This document shows, in pieces, positions 59,045 to 64,000 of a stretch of 64,000 nucleotides of DNA. This DNA comes from Galbula dea (lineage: Eukaryota > Chordata > Aves > Piciformes > Galbulidae): contig VWZX01006105.1 of the NCBI GenBank assembly GCA_013399015.1, forward strand, positions 992,001 through 1,056,000. Reading direction: 5' to 3'. The position numbers and the translations under genes were made by a program. The notes below the pieces were generated by a model. The model ran no database searches, was not told the DNA's origin, and was given only the letters and a program-made list of their open reading frames with translations. Numbering within the stretch: position 1 is the stretch's first letter; every line of letters starts with the position of its first letter.

Positions 59045-59612
59045 CCAAGGGAGGTGATTTTCCCCCTCTACTCTGCCCTGGCAAGGCTGTACCTCGAGTA
59101 CTGTGTCCAGCTCTGGAGCCCTCAGCACAAGAAAGACATGGGCCTGCTCAAGCAGGTCTGGAGGAAGGCCACGAAAATGATCAGAGGGATGGAACACCTC
59201 TGCTATGAAGACAGGCTAAGAGAGTTTGGGCTGTTCAGCCTGGAGAAGGCTTCAGGGAGACCTTATAGTAGCCTTTCAGTACTTAAGGGGGGGGTCTATA
59301 AGAAAGATGGAGAGAGACTTTTTACCAGTGCCTGCAGTGACAGGACAAGGAGCAAAGGTTTTAAACTGAAAGAGGGTAGATTTAGATTGGACAAAAGGAA
59401 GAAATTTTGTACTATGAGGATTATGAAACACTGCAACAGGTTGACCAGAGTAGCTCTGGATGCCCCATCACTGGAAGTGTTCAAGATCAGGTTGGATGGG
59501 GCTTTGAGCAACATGGTCTAGAGGAACGTGTCCCTGCCTATGGCAGGAGAGTTGGAGCTGAATGACCTTCAAAGGTCCCTTCCAACCCAAACCATTATTT
59601 ATTTCTGTGAAA
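59045..59612 (+). repeat. CR1 LINE 3' fragment beside CYS1 exon 2
   Basis: Sense CR1: tactgtgtccagctctggag, ggatggaacacctctgctat, agagtttgggctgttcagcc, then the 3' end tcaaaggtcccttccaaccc and accattatttatttctgtg. The end of ORF2 is broken by frameshifts. The left edge is about 45 nt from the exon 2 acceptor at 58998. Confidence 0.93.
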
Positions 59613-62600
59613 CCTATCTTTCTCAATTATGGGCTATGTCTGCCCTGCTTTAAACCCTCAAACAACCTCTGGTGAGATAATACAGGTACAAGAAAATCCC
59701 CTTTACAAATCACCATTCTGTTAGCTCCTTCCTTAGCTGCTTCTCACATGGAGGGACAGGAGTTGAGGTTTAAACACAGTGGTCTCAGACACCACTAGGC
59801 ATGCAGGTGCTTGGCAGCAAACTGTTTGGTTCTTGCCTGCTTCTTTGGTGGGCTTTGTGCTGCTGTGGTCACCTTTGACTCCCACACTTGAGCAGGTGAG
59901 GGGGGCTGCAGCAAAGACACCTCTCTCTTGGCACTAGGTCAATGCCTTTCCCAGGTGAGTCCTAAGTAGCTTCCATTTCTGGAACTGGGAAAGGTGCCTG
60001 TTATCCATAATCTTTTGTGTCCTAACTGCTTGCTTAAAATTACAAACTAAATCTCTATGAGTCTTACAACATTTTTGATACCTGTCAAAATGCACTCCAC
60101 TCCCTTTCAGAAGAGCCTGTGCTCTTTGGCAACACTTTGTTTCCTCTGGAAGAGCCTGAACTGTTCTAGAAACAGCTCCTGGGTACAAGTGGAGATGAGG
60201 CTATGTGAGAAAGCTGATGGTGAGGGAAGAGTTCACTCCTGGTTATTTAGCATCACTTCTTGGCAATCTCCCATAGGCAACAAGAGCAGGCAGTAATGCC
60301 AGGAAGATACCATGCTGAACTCCAAGGGCTGACTTCTCCTGAGAGTGCACCCCACAAGGCATCTCCTCATCCTCACCATCACCATCACCCACTGGGCTAC
60401 TGCTGCTTGTTTGGTTTCCTTCCACCAGGCAAAGAACATTATTCATCCTTGGCACCAAGGGGAATACAGTTCTCCAGGAGTCCTTTGATGCTTCTCTTCC
60501 AACAGCAAGAAGCCAGCTTCCAACACTTCTGGGTGAAAGATGGGTTTGGATCATTTTAGGGAGGGGTTTGAATTGTACAGTAGCTTGTCTTTTTTTCTTC
60601 CCTTGTGGCTGACTCCTCCGTATTACGGGCTGTACGTGTTGTGTGGGTGGAAGACAGAATTAGTCATCCGGACAGAGCAGCTTTGGTTAGCAAAATCTGC
60701 TTCTCTGTGCAAAATCATCTCCCACCTTCTCCAAAGGATCTGTCAGCAACACTGATTTCCCAAGAGAATTCAGCATTGACACAGGTAAATACCTACTAGC
60801 ATTTAGTCTGGTACATGCATGTGGCATAACAGCCACAACAGAAAAAATGGTGGCAAGTAAAAACAAAATTAATCTCCAGCCTCTGCCTTTTGGCTGCTGT
60901 CAGAGCCTCTGCACTTCAGAAGCTGCTCCTAATTCATGGGAGCAAACAATACGTGGCTCAGCGATGCCTGAGTGACACCATGTGTCGGGCAGCAGGCAGG
61001 ATGCGGGGCACCAGCTGCCACAGGCAATGAGACATAATAAAATCTGGCCCCACCCAGCTCAGGATTGCTGTAATATATATGTTGCAAGTTCAGCAGATAA
61101 TTAGTGCTAGCCCTTTTTGTGGGTTAAGATGATGTGCACATCACGACACTTTAATATCATAGGTTCTTATCCCACAGCTAAATAAGTAATTGCTGGCCTG
61201 GTTGGCCTATGCTTTGTTATGAGATAAATGAACTCAGCTTCTCCTTTCTGCAGCTTGCAGTCATCTTTTTATTACTCATCCAAACTGCAGCGTGTCTCCT
61301 TGTTTTCCACCCTGTTTGCAGCCTAGGCATCTCTTGCTGTGAACTGTTGTGCTGCAAAGCTCCACATCATCACCTCCTCTGAGTTTAGAGGTTTGGATAT
61401 TAAGGTCACCCAGCATGTACTCAAGTTTAATTTGATGTAATGAGATGTGAGATGGGAGTAGTTTGACAGCCATTGGACACACAGTTCAGCAGTCCTTTAT
61501 GTTAGGACAGCAGCTCCTGGGAGAATGGCAGGGCAGACAGCTGGAAGCATGAGGGGATAGTCCTTATGCCGGCCCCTGAACCATGTCCAAGCATTATCTG
61601 GGAGACTACAATCTGGCCTTGGGCAAAACTATGCCAGCTCAGTGGGGCAGACCATCATGGTCTAATGCCAAGCACCTGCTATGATACAATTTACCAGTAG
61701 AAAAGTAGCTCTGAGATGGACTGCAGTAGAGATATACAGTCCCTAAGTGGTCTCTTCATATACAGGGGAGCCTAGAGCATGGCTGAGCCTCCTAAAACAT
61801 CTACAGGGGATCAGTGTGGTCTCCTGCTTGTGCTGGTCGACTGGGCTGTGGTTTCATAGCGTGGCTTTTCTGCAGAATGTAAGCTAGTGCCTCCTTCCCT
61901 GCTTCTGCTCCTCGCAAATACCTCTTCACAAACATACCGTGAACTGGACCAGGGGACTGCTCCGAGCTAAACCGAAAATCCCTCCCCTTGAAGAGGAGGA
62001 AGATGTCAGAAGGAGCACATCACAGATGCAGTTTGCATCACAGCTGCAGACGGCCGAGGTGAACAGCAGAAGGGCAGCACCCTCCAGCGACGTCGGCAAA
62101 TAGTGTGGGTGGCTAAGCCAGCCATCGCTGCCAACAACAGCCTCGCATGAACCCGGAGCTGGAGTTATTGCTGGCAAAAATATCTAGCTTACCTAAAGAG
62201 TCAGTAGGCATCAAAAGGGACCTATAGGCCCAGCTGTATCCCAGGCAAAACACCCCCTGCCTTGCTCTGGCCTGCAGCAACATGCTCTGCACAGAAGGAA
62301 TCAGGAACAGGCGGTGGACGGGAAGTGGGCAGGGACGCGGGAAGTTCCCACGCTTCTCCTCTCCTGCCAACTAAAACACCAGCTCCCAGATAATCTGCGC
62401 ATGCCTATGCTTAGTTTTCGGTTCAGGGGTGGTTGCAGTGAAAAAATCAACCCATGCTCTGCCAAGTGATGTATGTGTGCATGGAAATACCTAGTAAGCA
62501 GTTTTCTGAGTCCATCTGCAACACAGCTGTGCTGCGAGGGTGACACTGGCTGAGCTGCTTCCTGAGCTTTTAAAAAGACAAGGAATATAATGGGATAGAA

Positions 62601-64000
62601 AGGCAGGGAGACCTCTTGCTCAGCAACCACCAGACTCACAACTGGACATTCACTACAGAATCCGAAATAATCTGACTTTGGACTTTTCACTTAGCAGCTT
62701 CCCTAGTTTGTAATTCAAGGAATCCCAGATGTTCAGCTGGAAAATACCTTTTCTGAAGCACCCTGGCCAATGGAACGTGGCTTTCTACAGAGCTGTAGCA
62801 GAACATTCTGACTTGAGGGTGTTTTCAGCCATTTATACAACCAGGAAAACAATGCTGAAATAAATTGCTAACAGCACTCAGTTTGAAAGATCAAGCTTCT
62901 GTTTGGGGTAAGCACATTTTAATGTATCTAGAAAAATAAACCTATCTGAGTTTCTGTAAGAAACTAATGGGGCATGACATTAAATGCCCCACAGACTCCT
63001 ACATGTTTGTAGTCAGGACCAGCCAGCCACGAGATGACGCTGCGGCCCATCAACCTGCAGAAAGAACATTTATCTGGCTGAAAGAAATCAGGCAAAGCTT
63101 TGAAGATCTCAATGTTTTGAAAGTTATGTGATAGTCCCTCTAGAAGCCGGTTAAAACACACTCTACCGGTGTTAGCCCTGTGCTTTGTCTGCGGTAACTG
63201 ACTTACTGTAATAATATCGCACCCCCAATCAGGAGGAGTGATGGCACCATGGAAAAAGCTGATAAAAGGAAGACCCAAACATGTCAAGGTGATTCTTCCA
63301 TTTCAGAAAGCCACTGTGAAAATGCCTGAGGCCTCTGCCTCTCCCTGGTATCCACCAAGAGCTGCCACTACACACTGTGCTGCAGCAACATTTGCCAAAC
63401 CACAAACACTTTTTCTGTCTCGAACAAAGAAACAAGGAAAAAGGATGTACAACCATCTAGAACGGATGGCAAATCTGAAAATGGATGTTTGACACTGACA
63501 GGAGGAGTTGGGGTCTGCTCCAAGCTGGGTGCAGGTTCCCCATCAGGATTTGGTTCCTAGCCTGCTGCTGTGAGGTGCTTTCACCCTTCTCACTCCCAAG
63601 CACTATTTGAATGCAGTAAAGGTGGCTCAAGCCTTTAAATGCAGCCACATGCCTCTCCACCAGTCCTTGTCTCCTGGCCTGACTGCCCATCAACACTACC
63701 TGCTTGCTGCTGGATGACGATGTGCACTGGGGTTCACATGTGAAGTACAACGCTGATGCACATCACACCCAGGAGAAACTCAACTGTGACAGCAGAGAGC
63801 CGAGTCCTGCTTGCAGGCAACAGGTCTCCTTGCTGACCACAAACCTCTTCTCTCCCTCCACTGGCCAGAATCTGCTCATCCACAGGCTATTTCTCATCAG
63901 ACTTTCTACTGTAGTATCTCCTTTTTGCCTTTCATCTTTCTCCCTCATTTTATCCCCACTAGCTCTGTTGAATCAACTCATCCTTTTCTTCTCTGAATTT
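59613..64000 (-). other. CYS1: CYS1 intron 1 (probable) with a small CpG-rich patch
   Basis: No exon with an MG start and LLDELL-type helix was found on the minus strand. CpG dinucleotides are enriched at about 62040-62420 compared with the flanks, possibly a weak promoter or enhancer. A short (CAT/CAC)n run occurs near 60375-60392. The frames at 63238-63492 (+) and 62964-63287 (-) are unrecognised. Confidence 0.5.

Noticed and set aside
58958..59521. 187-residue plus-strand frame beside CYS1 exon 2.
   Set aside because: From about 59045 it is the translated CR1 LINE 3' region, not a host gene. Its start overlaps the antisense of CYS1 exon 2.
63650..63690. Minus-strand MGSQARRQG start as CYS1 exon 1.
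   Set aside because: Superficially like the MGSGSSR start of cystin, but there is no LLDELL-type helix afterwards and no GC-rich context. It runs on in a non-cystin frame.
1..64000. CRISPR arrays, operons, riboswitches, bacterial terminators.
   Set aside because: Nothing of the kind. Intron-exon structure and repeats are those of a vertebrate nuclear genome.

Overview
This is vertebrate nuclear DNA, almost certainly from a bird. The evidence is a repertoire of CR1 retrotransposon pieces with the avian 3' signature (gattctgtg/aatcacag repeats), two ERVL-type solo LTRs of the kind common in avian genomes, and three recognisable genes in the order GRHL1 - KLF11 - CYS1. That gene order is the same as on human chromosome 2p25.1. 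I cannot name the species. All coding calls rest on exon-by-exon translation, splice-site phase and my knowledge of the mammalian proteins; no alignment was run.

Layout. 1-10473: intron of GRHL1, with no exon I can find. 10474-26078 (+): the last eight coding exons of GRHL1 (259 residues: C-terminal part of the CP2/grainyhead DNA-binding domain plus the C-terminal dimerisation domain). Its 3'UTR then continues and carries a CR1 insertion. About 29.4-40.9 kb: intergenic, with an ERVL LTR and a tRNA-Glu/CR1 chimera. 40.9-42.5 kb: CpG island. 41809-48949 (+): complete four-exon KLF11 (529 residues, three C2H2 fingers, Sin3-interacting motif), with a roughly 2.6 kb 3'UTR. 52.2-58998 (-): the last two coding exons of CYS1 (cystin-1), convergent with KLF11. 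The CYS1 first exon is not visible and probably lies beyond 64000. The rest of 59-64 kb is CYS1 intron 1 with a CR1 copy and a small CpG-rich patch.

The genes are independent vertebrate transcription units, not an operon. GRHL1 is an epithelial/epidermal transcription factor, KLF11 a TGF-beta-inducible Sp1-like repressor, and CYS1 a myristoylated ciliary protein. Apart from the exons and repeats listed, the sequence looks like ordinary neutral intron and spacer. The most noteworthy items are: (i) tandem in-frame donors (GC then GT, 36 nt apart) on a GRHL1 exon; (ii) a tRNA-Glu-headed, CR1-tailed SINE-like element; (iii) a solo ERVL LTR with an intact 5-bp target duplication in a GRHL1 intron; (iv) a perfect 11-bp hairpin just upstream of a GRHL1 3' splice site; and (v) the very small, diverged CYS1 exon 2 with a CR1 inserted almost against its acceptor. 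I saw no convincing new gene system.
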